This document shows positions 1 through 12,244 of a stretch of DNA of 64,000 bases, in pieces. Position numbers and translations under genes: made by a program. The notes under the pieces were generated by a model that worked only from the letters and a program-made list of their open reading frames with translations, did not search any database and had not been told where the DNA came from. The first letter of the stretch is position 1; each line of letters opens with the position of its first letter. Source of the DNA: Phallusia mammillata (lineage: Eukaryota > Chordata > Ascidiacea > Phlebobranchia > Ascidiidae); contig QLIY01000233.1 of assembly GCA_003260075.1 (NCBI GenBank), forward strand, positions 122,434 to 186,433, given 5' to 3'.

Positions 1-1383
1 CAGATAAATGGGGTCTTGAAAGTTGCGTTCTGCTTTACACCGTGTTTGCTGATTAAAACTCCATTGATCGAATACCATTTCTTTTCTGTTGAAAACATAT
101 TACCCACAAATTCACTACAGCTTTAAACCCAGTAAATTAGAAGCAAAATGTAGAAGCTTATCAGGAGCCGGTGTAGTCAAGTAATCAACGCAACGAAACA
201 ACAACTTAAAACAGACATTTAAAACAGACAGAGCCTATTTTAGGTCGCTGTGAAACAGTACTCAGCAACTGCACTGAGTAGGCTGATTTATTAATCAAAA
301 TGTCTTATAGTGCTGTATATATACTATAGTTGCTTACCGACTACGGCAGATGAATAATTGAGTTTAACTTTTGCTTTAGTCTTGTCAAAACACAGAGACT
401 CGCCGAAACAAAGAAAGTCGTTGCACACACCACCACCTGTAGGCAATCCAAATGGGATAATGTAAAACTGCAGCATTACACCACAGTATTGCAAACTTGT
501 TCAAGGTTATAGCAAAAAATAAATAACACACGAAGGATAAAACGACTAATCACATATGCTTTGTATCGTCATAACGGTTTAAGACAGTGGTTCTTAACCG
601 GTGGGAAATTTCCCACTAGTGGGAAATTTAATGTTTTAGAGAGAAATTATGTGAGTCAAAAGTCACCAAACTCGGACCCGTGGGTTGAAATTAACCGTTA
701 AAAGGTAATTTAATACAATATTTTCCGCAACAACATGTAAGATTAACTTCATCTACTTTTACAAGGCGTATAAAAATCCAAAATTCGTTTGTTACGTCAC
801 AGACATTACTAAAAGTATCAATGATTTTGTTATTGTTCGCGAATAAAGGCATTTGATCTGTTGATTGTGATGCAATAAATGACTAATGCAAGCACATGAG
901 ATGTTTCAAAATTCCACACGATTTTACTTTTTCACGAAATCACTATTCAAACTAAATAAGATTGCAGTATACCTTTAATGTCCCGACCAAATCGCTTCAC
1001 AAAATTATTTCGATTAAAGATGTTTTTTGTTGATGTTGGGCACAAAACATCATCATAAATTAAAAAAGAGGGGGAAATTCGAACTTGGTGATTTACTTTA
1101 GTGGGAAACCACACCAAAAAGGTTAAGAACCACTGGTTTAAGAGCTTATACCTGCAAATGGTGGATGCAAAAGACTTCGTTCAAAAAAATCTTCTTCTTT
1201 TTGTTTAAAGTGGCGCGTAATCACACCAAAAAAGACACCGACTGTTATAATGACAGCAATCAAACACGAGTATTTTGACGCCGTTCTGGTTTGTTTAGTT
1301 TTGAAATATCTACTGGTTCCAATAACGTTTTTGGAATTTTGGATAAAAAGTCTCGCTAATTGGTTGCAACGCAATCGAAACAT
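1..1383 (-). CDS. Unrecognised probable type II membrane protein, N-terminal exons (partial)
   Basis: I do not recognise this gene. Three minus-strand segments join in frame through standard splice sites: 1383-1152 (77 codons plus one base), 436-338 and 85-1, the last running off the window edge without a stop. The first exon encodes a basic N-terminus of about 38 residues, then one hydrophobic segment (residues about 39-56, with the core LIAVIITVGVFFGVI), then a charged KQKEED stretch. This suits a type II membrane protein or a mitochondrial inner-membrane protein. Exon 2 carries a Gly-rich start and three cysteines. Exon phases agree (1/1), and all 27 codons of the third piece are open. An in-frame ATG also lies at 1494, so the start at 1383 is a choice. 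A hAT-type element fills most of intron 1 and ends 16 bases before the exon 1 donor. The exon chain is inferred by eye. Confidence 0.45.
585..1135. mobile_element. hAT-type MITE (CAGTGGTTCTTAACC ends)
   Basis: The ends are inverted repeats, CAGTGGTTCTTAACC and GGTTAAGAACCACTG, flanked by a perfect 8-bp target duplication GTTTAAGA (577-584 and 1136-1143). There is no transposase ORF, so it is non-autonomous. It sits in intron 1 of the left-edge minus-strand gene, very near the donor site. Confidence 0.88.
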
Positions 1384-2009
1384 TATGAAAAACTTAAAAC
1401 GCTCAATGCTTTTGATTGTACATGGGTATGCAATATGACTTATACGTACTGTTCTTTTAAGTGTCTGAAAAGTTTGGTAGTATAAGTTGCTCAAAACGCT
1501 TCAACGGAAGTCAAAAGCGTCAAGACGCCTTGCCTTAAGCAAACCAGTTGTCTGTTATGATAACTGCCTAAAAAGAATACAAAACACCAAACCTTGACCA
1601 AAAGCTTATTTGAGATAATATGTCGTTGTGGTTAAATTTGGGAAATTTCAGCTCGTTTAAGCAGCATATCATACAAATTTAAACATTACATCTTTTCATC
1701 TAACAGTTCACCAAAGCGATTTGGCCTGTCTTGCCTAATTCAAAAACTATGGTCCAAAAACTGTACAAAATGTTATAAACACAAAAATGCACACGGGCTG
1801 TGCAAAGGAAGCAATGTGACGTCACACCAAACGTTCAGCAACGATTGACTCCAAACAAGTACAGGAAGTAATTGTTCCCGAATTGTGATTACGCTCCCTG
1901 AAAATCATCAACTTGAAAAAAATATTAGATGTTGAAAATATGGTCTTGTTTCAAGCATACGGATTCCAGAAACTATATGTTTGTGTGTGACCAAAGTATG
2001 TGTTTGTGC

Positions 2010-2368
2010 CAGAGTTGTAAGTCGGGCCGGACTTTTCGGGCCGGGTTTCGAGCTTGAGTTTCTTAAAAAAAACGGGCCTGATTCCGGCCACTCTTGTGTC
2101 AGTATTGTTTTAATTAAATCTATCTAGCTAGGTAGCCAGTTGCTGGACCTGGCCTAAATGTTAAACAGCCCTAAAAAGCTTTGTGAAAGACCAATTGTCT
2201 ATTGTGTTTGTTGTCTTGGTCTTTCCTGAGGCTTCAATTAATAGGCCTGTCAATCAAACTTTTGGGCCTAAACGGGCTTCACAAAAACGATTCGGGTTCA
2301 GGCCGGGTTTCGGGCTTGTACTTTCGGGTCGGGTTCTGCCTCCAATTTTAGGTCCGTTTACAATTCTG
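2010..2368. mobile_element. MITE with CAGAGTTGTAAG-type ends
   Basis: It begins CAGAGTTGTAAGTCGGGCC and ends with a diverged inverted copy (GGTCCGTTTACAATTCTG). The flanking 8-bp duplication GTTTGTGC is perfect (2002-2009 and 2369-2376). The interior has short CGGGTTCGGGC-like repeats in both orientations. A relative in reverse orientation lies at 11547-11857. The 8-bp duplication points to hAT-type mobilisation. Confidence 0.75.
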
Positions 2369-2492
2369 GTTTGTGCAGTGCACAGGTCTGGTACCAGAAT
2401 GTTTCTAAAGACCATACCAAAACCAAAATGTATCAATCAAGTACGGTTATCGAGTAACGCTTTGTCCAACAAGCAAAAATGGCGTGTATACG

Positions 2493-2840
2493 CAGTGGTG
2501 GGATTCAGCCGGTTCGCACCGGTTCTATAGAACCGTCTCACTAAATGTGGGATTCAGCCGGTTCGCACCGGTTGTATAGAACCGTCTGTGATAATAATTA
2601 CTAAATACAAACACTGTTGGGATTCAGCCGGTTCGTACCGGTTCTATAGAACCGTCCACTCGAAATTTTATGAGATCAGCGAACCAGTTAGCATTACTGG
2701 TTACTGTCAATTGACTTTATATGAGATCAGCGAACCGGTTAGCATTACTGGTTACTGTCAATGGATTTTGTAACAGAACCGGCAGAAAAATAAGACTTTT
2801 GTGACAGAACCGGCTGACAAAAAATGGAATCCCACCACTG
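2493..2840. mobile_element. MITE family with GGTTCTATAGAACC palindrome, copy 1
   Basis: It begins CAGTGGTGGGATTCAGCCGG and ends with the inverse, CCCACCACTG. The head module with the palindrome GGTTCTATAGAACC occurs three times in tandem (about 2500, 2550 and 2620). The flanking octamers TGTATACG and TGTGTACC match at 6 of 8. Relatives lie at 25487-25793 and 61482-61660. Confidence 0.75.
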
Positions 2841-5125
2841 TGTGTACCTAATCCACACAATAAAATAAGTCTCGCATACAAGTTGTGTCGTAAATGTCAA
2901 AGGCTCTTATAGCTGTTGTATGATTTCCAAGGTTTTAAATCCTAATAATGTAATACAGTATAATAATAAGACAGTATATTTTATAACATTACTTTGTATG
3001 ACATTATTTACATAAGTTACAGATCGAGAGCCATTAGTTTTAAAGATTATTTAAAGTTCAAGCCTAATAGCAAAGTGTTTCGCTTTGTACACAGTGCAAG
3101 TGGGGACTTGAAAAACGCAACGTTCGTTTTGTGACGTAATGTAAATACATCCAATGTGTACCGTATCTATGCCAACCCGTAAAAGACGCGAAGCTCTGTC
3201 TCGCAATTCTTTGGGCGATAATGTTGAAAATGTTTTCAGTTCATGAAACCAGTGGCACAAGCTAAAGCGGACAATAGTTAGACGTTCGATTTAAGGACAA
3301 TGCTCTTTATTGCGTCACAGTACAGGCCATTGTGGCATTGAACAAAAACAAATATTGGTTCAGCGGCGTAGGGTCGCCTGGGGATAGTTTGGTGTAATCA
3401 CATTTTCTAAAGTGCTTTGAGCTTAAGCAGCCTTCCAGTTGAAGCACGGGTTTGAATATTGCTGGTAATGGATTACAAGCATATTGGCCACACAGGCATT
3501 TTTAGCAAGGAAAACCGAAGTAAATTAGATATAAATATGTTTTTGTGTGTGCAAGAAATAGATAATAACTACATGGCTCAACTGTTAGGACTGTCACTAT
3601 TTGGCCTTTTACTAAAGCTATGCTATAGGAACAACTAATCATTACGTACTTGTGTAGACAGGATACTTAAAAACAGTTGGCAAAACAAGTCGTAACGTGT
3701 CCTTTCGAGACAACAGGTTGTGTATAAATATAGCTCCAATATAAGATTTCAGAGTGATGTCAGACATTTGTTAGTTGTTTCAATGCGAAATAAGACACCG
3801 TAAACATCTTAATTGTCTTCCAACGCTATCAAACTGTTTCTTCTCTATATTATTAACTAAATGACGTCAACAGTGTAGTCAGGACAACGGCCTATGGGGT
3901 ATATACTCTACTGGTGGCATGCAATATTGATAAGATAGCCCCGTTGCGTTTCGACTGATGTTCAATAAGTAGGGCTGTTGTGGGAGACCGGATAAGGGGG
4001 AAGCATTTGTGAGCGAACGTACCTTTTGTTGCTGGATAGTTGAGCAAACACTAGGGTCGTTTGTGGGCGTCTTTGTAAGGAAACCTTGTAACAAAAGTTG
4101 TTTTTCAAGCCCCCTGTGATTTATATCTGTGAGTTCTTCGAATTATACAGTAGAACAAATGTAAGTCGAGGTATGAAAGCGATTTAAAGACAATAGACTT
4201 GTTGATAAATTCGGCGAAAAGCATTAAGAACTGGTATCAATGCTTTGTGTAATCAGCACTTTCGTAGTATTGATAAATTTGTTCAGTGAAAAGTTATAAA
4301 GCACAAATGAGAAAGGTGAGGCCGGTAAACTATTTACACAACCCTTACGATAGTTTGACTTTAAACTTGTCATTCATGTCTTTCAAATTTGCAACTGATG
4401 CATCCTGGCGCGTAGAACGACATTCATGTTGTTTTTGTTGCAATCATGTTTAAATCAATATCATATTACCTATTTAGGGAAGCGTCAAGTTTGATGTCGT
4501 TACGTTCCGCTGTTGTTGCCGGTCCACTTTGTCATAGTTAACTTCATTGTGTAAGCATCACGCTCGTACAGTACCATACCAAGTAAATTTGAGAGTGCGT
4601 GTTGTTTAATATTTTACACGTTTTGGTGCCACTTTTTACAGAGAAATGATATGATTTTTTTGACCACTTGTATGTCATCTTGTTCCACCCTTGCAAGACT
4701 TTCTTTTGTTGTGTGGTACAAACCACTTCACTTGTTGGATAATTGTTCATTGAAATTTTAGTGCTAAACTCTTGATTAAAACAGAAAGTCAAACTTTATT
4801 CAAACTTGACTACAATTAATTGATTGGATGACGTTTATCAAACACTTTTAAGGCAAATAAAGTACTGTTAATAATTTAAATGACTATCGTGCGTTAGGTT
4901 ATTAAATTTTGGTGAGCGTATATTACAGGTAATTGACCATATTTCTACTGTGTACCCATGGGTTAAAGATTTCATAAATTAAACTTTTTTTCCATAGTTT
5001 TAAAGTTTTTGAGGAGCTTTAGCTCAAGGTACGTGTCCACTGCTTCTGCGAAACTCAAATTTGATTAACATTTTAATATTTTAACAGATAGTTTTTGAAG
5101 TATTTGTTTAGCTTAAGCTGTCAAC

Positions 5126-6702
5126 ATGGCCGAAGATGGTCCTCTCAAAGAAGCATTTACGTTGTTCATGAAGCAAGGGGCTGCCAAAGCTGTAGGGATG
5201 TCCAACAAAAACTTTGTCAAAGTAGGACTTAAAAAAAAATAGTTTTGTAAAATAACAAGATATTTTTAAGCAAACAAAAGTTAACGTAAAAAAGTTGATT
5301 GGGGCTTAATTGTTACAATCGTGGTTGACATTTGTTAAGTATAATGGAATATTATAATGTAAAACTACACTGTGTGCTCGGTTGTGTTTGATCGCTATGT
5401 ACGTTTTTCTAGTGTTGCAAAGACTGCAAGGTCGTAGATGGGAAGTTGTGCACTCAAACTGATGCTGACATAGTGTTTAGCAAGAATAAGTAAGTTTCGG
5501 CACAATCTGTCTGCTGTAAAAAAAAATTAGGTCAACTAATAAAAAATATGCAAGAAAATCAAATCTGTTCAACCGTTTAAATTAGCACTACAACAACGCT
5601 ACAAACTATTACAGGCCGAAGGGTGCGCAAGTTATTGATTTCGAAACTTTCAAAGCTTGCCTTCTTGAATTGGCTAACAAACGAATTAAAGAAGGACCCA
5701 AGGACAAAATTTTCGAAATGGTAGTGGGAAAAACACCAGGACTCAAAGGCGTAACGGTAAGGGTTTTTTATCCTTTTTACACTGCTAGACTCTTTTTGGC
5801 GTAATAGGCCTAAAGGGCACGGGAGAAGAGTCACATTCAAAATTATTGTATATTCCACAAAGAGCACCGTTTTAGATGCGATCAAAATTGACACTAAATA
5901 AGCCCCCTTATCAGGTAATGGAACAGACAAACAATCGCGTTTATATACATATGACAAATTAAATCACAAATTTCATTTAACGATTTAACATAGCATAGCC
6001 TACTACTGGCATTTAAAAATTGAAAGTATATTAGCTTTATATTTTATGACCGACCCCAACTAGCCGCAAAATATCCGAACCTGGTGAGACCAAAATTTGA
6101 TGTCCTAATTAAACTTTTTAAAAAAATTAAAAAAAAGTTATAAACGATAGCTGTTGGTAAAGGTTTTAACAATTTCTCGCTTATTTATATACTTCTTGCC
6201 AGCTTTTAAAATGAATATATCCATCTGTTTTCGGAACTATAAAGTGAAATCAACTCTCTCTTGCATTTCCGAGTAGTACCTTAACAAAGTACGTTTTCAA
6301 CAGACAACTTCTAAGACAGGTGGAGTGGATAAGTTTACTGATGCTTCGAAATATACTGGTAGCCACAAGGAAAGATTCGGCGCCGACGGAAAGGGAAAAG
6401 GTAAATATCAAACAGGAAGTTCATAAAAATTGGTTTTAAGTCACTTAAAAGTACATTAAAATGTTCATTGCCAGCACTAAACGCCAGAAGGTAAACAAGT
6501 TCTAAAAAATAGTTTTGTTGGTCTGAGAAATAAGTACAAGACATCAGTTAACGTTTAAATTTCGATGCATGACTTTTTGCAAACTGCTGTCACCATTGCA
6601 ATACATTTTGTAGGTTTAGATGGCAGAGCAGATAGGGCTGAGAATTCAGGCTACGTTGGAAATTACAAGGGACAGGGAAGTTACGATGCGAAAACAAGTT
6701 AA
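5126..6702 (+). CDS. TPPP: Tubulin polymerization-promoting protein (TPPP/p25), five exons
   Basis: Five exons (5126-5221, 5413-5489, 5615-5756, 6304-6400, 6614-6702) join in frame to 166 residues, close to vertebrate TPPP3. TPPP proteins bind and bundle microtubules, especially in cilia and stabilised arrays. The protein shows the p25-alpha domain: an N-terminal [10 protein letters not shown] helix, a [11 protein letters not shown] segment at about residue 33, and DIVFSK. It continues with the family's characteristic C-terminal block, [20 protein letters not shown] followed by KERF, and ends [15 protein letters not shown]. All introns are GT-AG with phases 0, 2, 0 and 1. A poly(A) signal AATAAA lies at 6817-6822. 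It is the long, probably ancestral, member next to a tandem set of short paralogs that share its first two intron positions. Identification is firm. Confidence 0.95.
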
Positions 6703-8095
6703 ATCTAGAAACCGTACCTGTTCTATGTGATGTTTTGTTGAGTAATATACTGTGTAAATGTTTAATATAGAGTGTTTAAAGAGATATAATCGTTAAAGTG
6801 TTTCGATGTAGTGAAAAATAAATTCAAAGCTGTTTCTTTTGTTGAAATACAACTATTTGATACTTTTATGCTGTACTTGTTTTGAATTTAGTTTAACAAA
6901 ACGTACTCATAGTCAGTGTAGAGGTAGGGTAGATATGGTACATTCATTTAACAGAAATTGTACGCAAATTTTTGCCATAAGGTAAACTCCCCATTTGTCA
7001 AAACTTTGTTAAAGACCAAAACTTTCTGCTGTTAGAAATACTGGAATATCTGAATTAATCATTTACTATTGTGTAATCGAGTAAACATGAACTTCCGGAG
7101 TACTTTATTAAGTTAGTACAAAGTCCGTTTATATATTTTTTTCAATAAACGAATTTCTTATACTTCTCAAAGCAAAAGTTGTCGTTTTTTAAACATATAG
7201 CAGCACAGTAAGGTAACGTGGCATGAAAAACACTGGACTCATCTGCGAAAACTTGTCAGCTGTAAATACGCTAAAATAAAACTAATGGGGAGGTAAAAAC
7301 GTCGCTGTACCTGGTAAAGAGAATGAGGTGTGAGAAGGTTTGCTAGAAAAACGAGTGGTTTAAAAAAGGCAACGCGACTGGTTTTGACAACATGGGTGAA
7401 TTGCTTTACAAGGTACGTTAATGGTATGTGGTGTGGAACCTATCAACTCTATTAAATGGGACGACAACAATTATTGTACCTGCATGACATAAACACGGTC
7501 AGCTGTGTTTAAAACTAGTTCCAACATTGCTGTACTGTGGACTCGGTTATGTTAGCACTTCACGTCAGATTTAGACCCCAAACTGGCTTGTCACGGTCTG
7601 TTGATTTTATACATAAATTTTTTAACCTTTTTCTAGCGCTCGGTTTTACGAAGATCTGGTTTAGCGTCCTCAGCATTCCGATTTCGATGTCGGGGTGATA
7701 TAATCCGCCGGTGTTTGTTTTGTGTTACGAATTTACTATGCTAAACTGCTGTTTGGTAGAGATTTAGAAATTTTGGATAGAGATTCAGAGTGTAAAGTAC
7801 GGCGGTAATATGATTCTGTAGAACCAGCAGTCTGTTTTATTTTTTACTATAAACAAAGATTGAATACGTTTTTGGATAAAGCATGATTCAAATGTATGTA
7901 ACGTTTTAGAGTGGTCAATCGTTTAGTTGAAAGTATTGGATCACTTTTTGATTATATGGGTACTAGTAGTTGTGATATTAATTATACACAACAAACATGG
8001 ATATGTTGGCGACCGTTGTTGAAAACCTTTGATACGGTCCGTCGATAGCGAAAAGGTTTCGCAGCACAGATAGGGGTGTTGACTGTCTTGTAACG

Positions 8096-8329
8096 CAGGG
8101 GTTGGCAACCTTTTTTGCACTGCGGACCGTTTTTGAAACTACAATTTTATCGCGGACCGGTCTTCAAAAAACTACATATATTTAGCAATAAAAACACCTA
8201 AATTAGTTTATCATCCCCGGGAACATGGGCAAAATGTTTAATAGCATTTAACCTGAAAATCTATACGGCCCGGTAACGAACTCCTCGCGGACCGGTACCG
8301 CGCCGCGGACCGGCGGTTGCCGACCACTG
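8096..8329. mobile_element. hAT-type MITE (CAGGGGTTGGCAACC ends)
   Basis: The inverted ends CAGGGGTTGGCAACC and GGTTGCCGACCACTG are flanked by a perfect TTGTAACG duplication (8088-8095 and 8330-8337). The equivalent place in the downstream paralogous unit (near 14090) is an empty site reading straight into GTTAACGCGATAC, which shows insertion after the duplication. Confidence 0.85.
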
Positions 8330-8566
8330 TTGTAACGCGATACGTAGTACATGAAGTTGAGAACCCAAAATTTGTGAACAGTGTCTCTGAATTGCAAAAC
8401 CGATACTGTAATGGGAGTCTGAAAACAACAGACCTTATTGACGTGTCTTCGCTGGGTTCATAGTCATAAAAAGGTCCACGAAAACACATTTTCTAACCGC
8501 GTTTTTAATTTTGTTTTATAGTAGGTTTAAAGTTTATATCAATAACAGAAGGTAAACTACATTGAA

Positions 8567-10033
8567 ATGTCAAAAAAATTGGAAGAAGCGTTTGAGGCTT
8601 ACAAAAATCGCACTGATCGTCGAGCCAGGGAGATGACTTACGAAAACTTTTTGCAGGTAGATTTTGCTGCTGCACCTTGAATATTTATTGCCTCATCTTA
8701 GCATTAGTCGTGGTTTTTGAAATATAACACAATTTTTGTACTTTATACTCAAAAGTAACGTCCCAATGACCAAACGCTTTACATTTACCGAACAACACAT
8801 GAAAGATGGTTCATAAAACCATGCATGTTGGAGAGGGATCTGTTAAGGTAAAATTGCTTCTCAGCCTAAAATGCAACGTCAAAGGTAGGGCTTTATAAGC
8901 CTTTGCACGTGATGCGTGAATTCTAAGGATTTGCTTTGGTGCATACGCTTTACCAGGGAATTTCGCAAAAAAAAACGTTTAAATACTGACTATAGGCCCT
9001 TTTTCAGATTCAGTTCGAGCGCCAATTAAACGAATTGCAAAGTAATGACTCCGGAGCCAAAACTTGGCCCTAAGACCAGTGCCGGATTAAGGGTCTGCTG
9101 GCCTGTAGGCACATTATCAGTGTTGCCAAATCATTGTCACAAAGAAAAGTGGCCTGGATTTTTGACTGGCCTGTAGGCACGTGCCTTCTTTGCCTAATGG
9201 TTAATCCGGCACTGCCTAAGACACCTATTTATATATTTTTGGCAGGCAAATAATTGTTTTGACATAATATGTTTGTTACAGTGCTGCAAAGATTGTGGCA
9301 TTGTTGACGGGCGATGGATTCGTGAAGAAGATATCGAGCATGAGTACAAACATCATAGGTAGTTTAAGTTGATTTACAAATAGACAATAATTTAATCGAC
9401 CGTATTCCATGTAGGAATATTGTGTGGTATAAGACAGTTGCCACTAAAAAATATAATTAGATCAATTTCAGAAATTACGGTAATGGCATTATAATGTGAC
9501 AAAGTTATTATAATGTGTGACAATTATAATGTGACAAAGCACTCCTTATAAGGAGTGACAAAGTTATTAGTCAGGTTGAAAGACTTATTGGCAAACATTT
9601 TTCGCTAAATTTGCCAACGGAGACACGTATATCTTTTTTGGCCTTACTTTTAGTCTATTTCGATTTAACAGTATATACAACGAAAAACGTTGCAACGAAA
9701 ACAAAATGCCATTGGGCGAAATATAGAAATATTACTCGATATTCTTCGAATGATTTCGTTACCGGCAAAATATTTTCCATTCTTAGTTATTTGACATTCT
9801 TTCCATTCTTAGACATTCTTACCTAGTTAGTTGAAGGGTCCGGTACTGTTCAGTTCAAACACTCTCAGTTTGAAAATGATAGTGGTATATTTAAATTTAT
9901 TAGGCCAAGAGGCGGACGTTGGGATTATAAATGCTTTCGAGAATGCCTTATGGAAATCGCCAAGAAGCGCCTTAAAGGTGAAGACCCCAAAAACATATAT
10001 GAGATGGTTGAAGGCCACATGCCACATTCTTAA
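8567..10033 (+). CDS. Short TPPP-like protein A (p25-alpha core only), three exons
   Basis: Three exons (8567-8656, 9282-9358, 9904-10033) encode 98 residues. The first begins MSKKLEEAFEAYKNRTDRRA, the second CCKDCGIVDGRWI, and the last ends EMVEGHMPHS. Exon 2 is exactly 77 bases with phases 0 and 2, the same length and phases as exon 2 of the neighbouring TPPP gene, and CCKDC-x-V-DG is shared. This is strong evidence of descent from TPPP by duplication. The protein stops after the p25-alpha core and lacks the C-terminal TSKTGG...GSHKERF block needed in full-length TPPP, so a microtubule role is uncertain. Poly(A) signals occur near 10205 and at 10242-10247. Intron 2 is AT-rich and holds nothing else I can name. 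A small MITE sits in intron 1. Confidence 0.85.
9077..9214. mobile_element. Small MITE (CAGTGCCGGATTAA ends), copy 1
   Basis: This 138-bp element runs from CAGTGCCGGATTAAGGGTC to TTAATCCGGCACTG, with a perfect 8-bp duplication CCTAAGAC (9069-9076 and 9215-9222). It lies in intron 1 of short TPPP-like gene A. A relative is at 20197-20449. Confidence 0.88.
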
Positions 10034-10259
10034 GCAAATTGTGCCTCCCAAACGCCAACGATTGCCAGCTTTAGTGTGTGGTTTATGTTTTGTAATGTTA
10101 TTTTTTTTTTCTGAAAACGTTTTAAATCAATCGGTTTTTATATGTAGTAATTGTTTCGTCAACGTATTTTTTATGTGTGTTTTTGGCGTATTTAGTGTTT
10201 CTAAAATAAACGTTTCTTTATGCTAATCTTTGCAATTCGAAAATAAATTTAATGGAGAA

Positions 10260-11546
10260 ATCCGTCAGCTTTGTATTGGTTGATCGCTATTGCGCGAAGT
10301 GAGCCTCGTTTGTTTTGTGTTTGTTTATGAATTACACCCAAACTTGACTATGGTAATTGATTGTGTGGAGTATGTTCAAATTTGTAACTCACAGATGAAA
10401 AATGCTAGTTCATAATCTTTATCAGTATTTTCGTTTTTAATAATCAAAATACGGAGAGCGTAAACTATAAGCTTACAACCTTCTATCTCTCGTATTTTAG
10501 GCAAATTTTACTTTGGAAATTTTTTAACCGACTCCCACCCATCCATATTCTGCATATTCTATCAGTCATGGTTGTATTTAATTTAGGAACACAAATACAA
10601 GGACTTGAGAAGTAATTTAATCAAAAACATAACTGCCAAAGTACTTGCGTACATAGAAAACATCATACAGAATACATCGAAACATTTCGGCCGTATATGC
10701 TGTTTTCCAATGAACTTTTATATTATATTAAATTAATGCCTTAAATAACAATATCCCCAATATAATACATAATAAATTAACTAATTTTTGCATGTAAAAA
10801 ATACGAGCCACGTTGTCTGCAAGATATTAGAAGTTTAGTAAAGCTTACGCATTGTGAAAGTGATTTTGGAGTGTCACAAACCAGTTCATTTGGATCAACA
10901 ACACAAGGTTTAGTTTAGTTGAAAACATCGATTAAAAAGGACGTTTTAGGTTCGACTTAATTCGGCCAAAATGTTTTCGGCCTTGTTTCGGCCATGGTAT
11001 AGTATACAAATCGGAAAACCTGTTGTATATTTTGTATTAGATTGCAAAAAGTTTGGTCTCTCTAAACTTGATCTCACATTGCTGATAAATTCGGTCGTGA
11101 TTTAGCACTTGACGCCAGATTAACGACTTTTCGCGGTCTGTTGATTGCGTGTAAAAAAAACACAGACAATTCTTCCAAATCAGCGTTTCCAGCATTCCGA
11201 TGTTGAGAGTAACAATGAGCCGATTCAATGTAAGCCATTGTGTAATACAAAGTTACAACGTAGGCTACTGTTCAGGCCAGTGTTTAACATTTTTGGTGTC
11301 GTACGCTTCAAAACTGTTGTAGAATTTCTTTGTGCACTTTGACATCACAAACGGACAGAAGTTCATCAAATCGTTGCAACTGTCACAAAAGTTTAACGGA
11401 AAATTGACATCTTTTTTTCATTTTAAGTGGTGTACCTTTCTCATACCCCCTTGATTTGGTGCTTGGGACCTGCAGGGGTTTTGTGCACCTTTAATTAAGG
11501 ACCCTGGGTTTTGGCGAAGAACGTACGTTTAAAATAGTTAGCGGTC
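10260..11546. other. Spacer between TPPP-like units A and B
   Basis: No gene is visible. The part from about 11080 (CTCACATTGCTG, then TTTAGCACTTGACG) resembles the sequence upstream of units A (near 7530) and C (near 14830), so it is the start of another duplicated unit. Confidence 0.5.
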
Positions 11547-11857
11547 GAGCTGTAAGTGGGCCTAAACCTAAAAGTACAAGCCCGAACCCGAATCGTTTTT
11601 AAGAAGCCAGTTTTGGCCCCAAAGTTCGATTTTCAGCCCTATAATAAAAAACACACACACAATGGAGTGTTAGAATTTAGGGGTGTTAGAATTTTGGTTA
11701 AGTCGAGCAAGTACTATGCTTATCTTTATCTACGTAGTTTTTTAACAAAATTATGGACACAGGGTGTAAAGTTACGCCCGAATAAGGCCCGTTTGTTAAA
11801 AAAACTCAAGCCCGAACCCGCAACCGGCCCAAAAAGCCCGGCCCAACTTACAACTCT
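11547..11857. mobile_element. MITE with GAGCTGTAAG-type ends (reverse relative of 2010-2368)
   Basis: It starts GAGCTGTAAGTGGGCC and ends GGCCCAACTTACAACTC, with internal AAGCCCGAACCCG repeats. The internal sequence is the reverse complement of the family at 2010-2368. A clear target duplication was not found. Confidence 0.6.
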
Positions 11858-12100
11858 ATTGGGTTTTTTTACGGTACGTGTTTGTTTTTTCTTCGGTTGA
11901 ATAGATTTTTTTTTTCTTTGTACAGTTTTGGTCGATCTTAGCCGTGAAAAACATTCAACCGTAATAAAATGCGTTTGAGGTACCGAAAATTGTAAGCATT
12001 TTTGCGGAACATGATCTGAAGGTTACAGAAATTTACAATTCTTGTAATTGTATCTGTTAAGTATTACGCATACAACAGTATCCATTACGAAACGACAAAA

Positions 12101-12202
12101 ATGTGTATTCAAAACAATTGGAACTTGGAAGAATCGTTTGAGGCTTACAAGAATCGTGAAGATTGTCGAGCCAGAGAGATGACTTGCGAAAACTTTTTGC
12201 TG
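12101..12202 (+). pseudogene. Orphan first exon of a short TPPP-like gene (unit B)
   Basis: An open 34-codon segment starts ATG TGT ATT and continues NLEESFEAYKNREDCRARE, ending ENFLL before a GTAAAC donor. It is clearly homologous to exon 1 of units A and C. The matching intron follows, but the paralogous 77-base exon 2 and exon 3 are missing: near 13090 the sequence switches to the region upstream of the next unit (GGCAACGCGACTGG, also at 7367). It is best read as a truncated gene copy. It could be spliced to unit C exons only if transcription reads through. Confidence 0.65.
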
Positions 12203-12244
12203 GTAAACTTGTGCGTCACACGCTACAACTAACATTGTGTAAGC

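Larger units (their letters stand above)
1495..5125. other. Intergenic region upstream of TPPP
   Basis: Apart from two short transposable elements (2010-2368 and 2493-2840), I see no supportable gene here. Short open frames exist but lack splice context or recognisable protein features. Confidence 0.6.

Noticed and set aside
2493-2840. CRISPR-like array (three spaced palindromic repeats)
   Set aside because: The genome is animal, and the repeats are modules inside a MITE with terminal inverted repeats.
9831-10226. 131-codon open frame
   Set aside because: It overlaps TPPP-like A exon 3 in another frame and has no family features; the 77/130-base exon structure explains the region.
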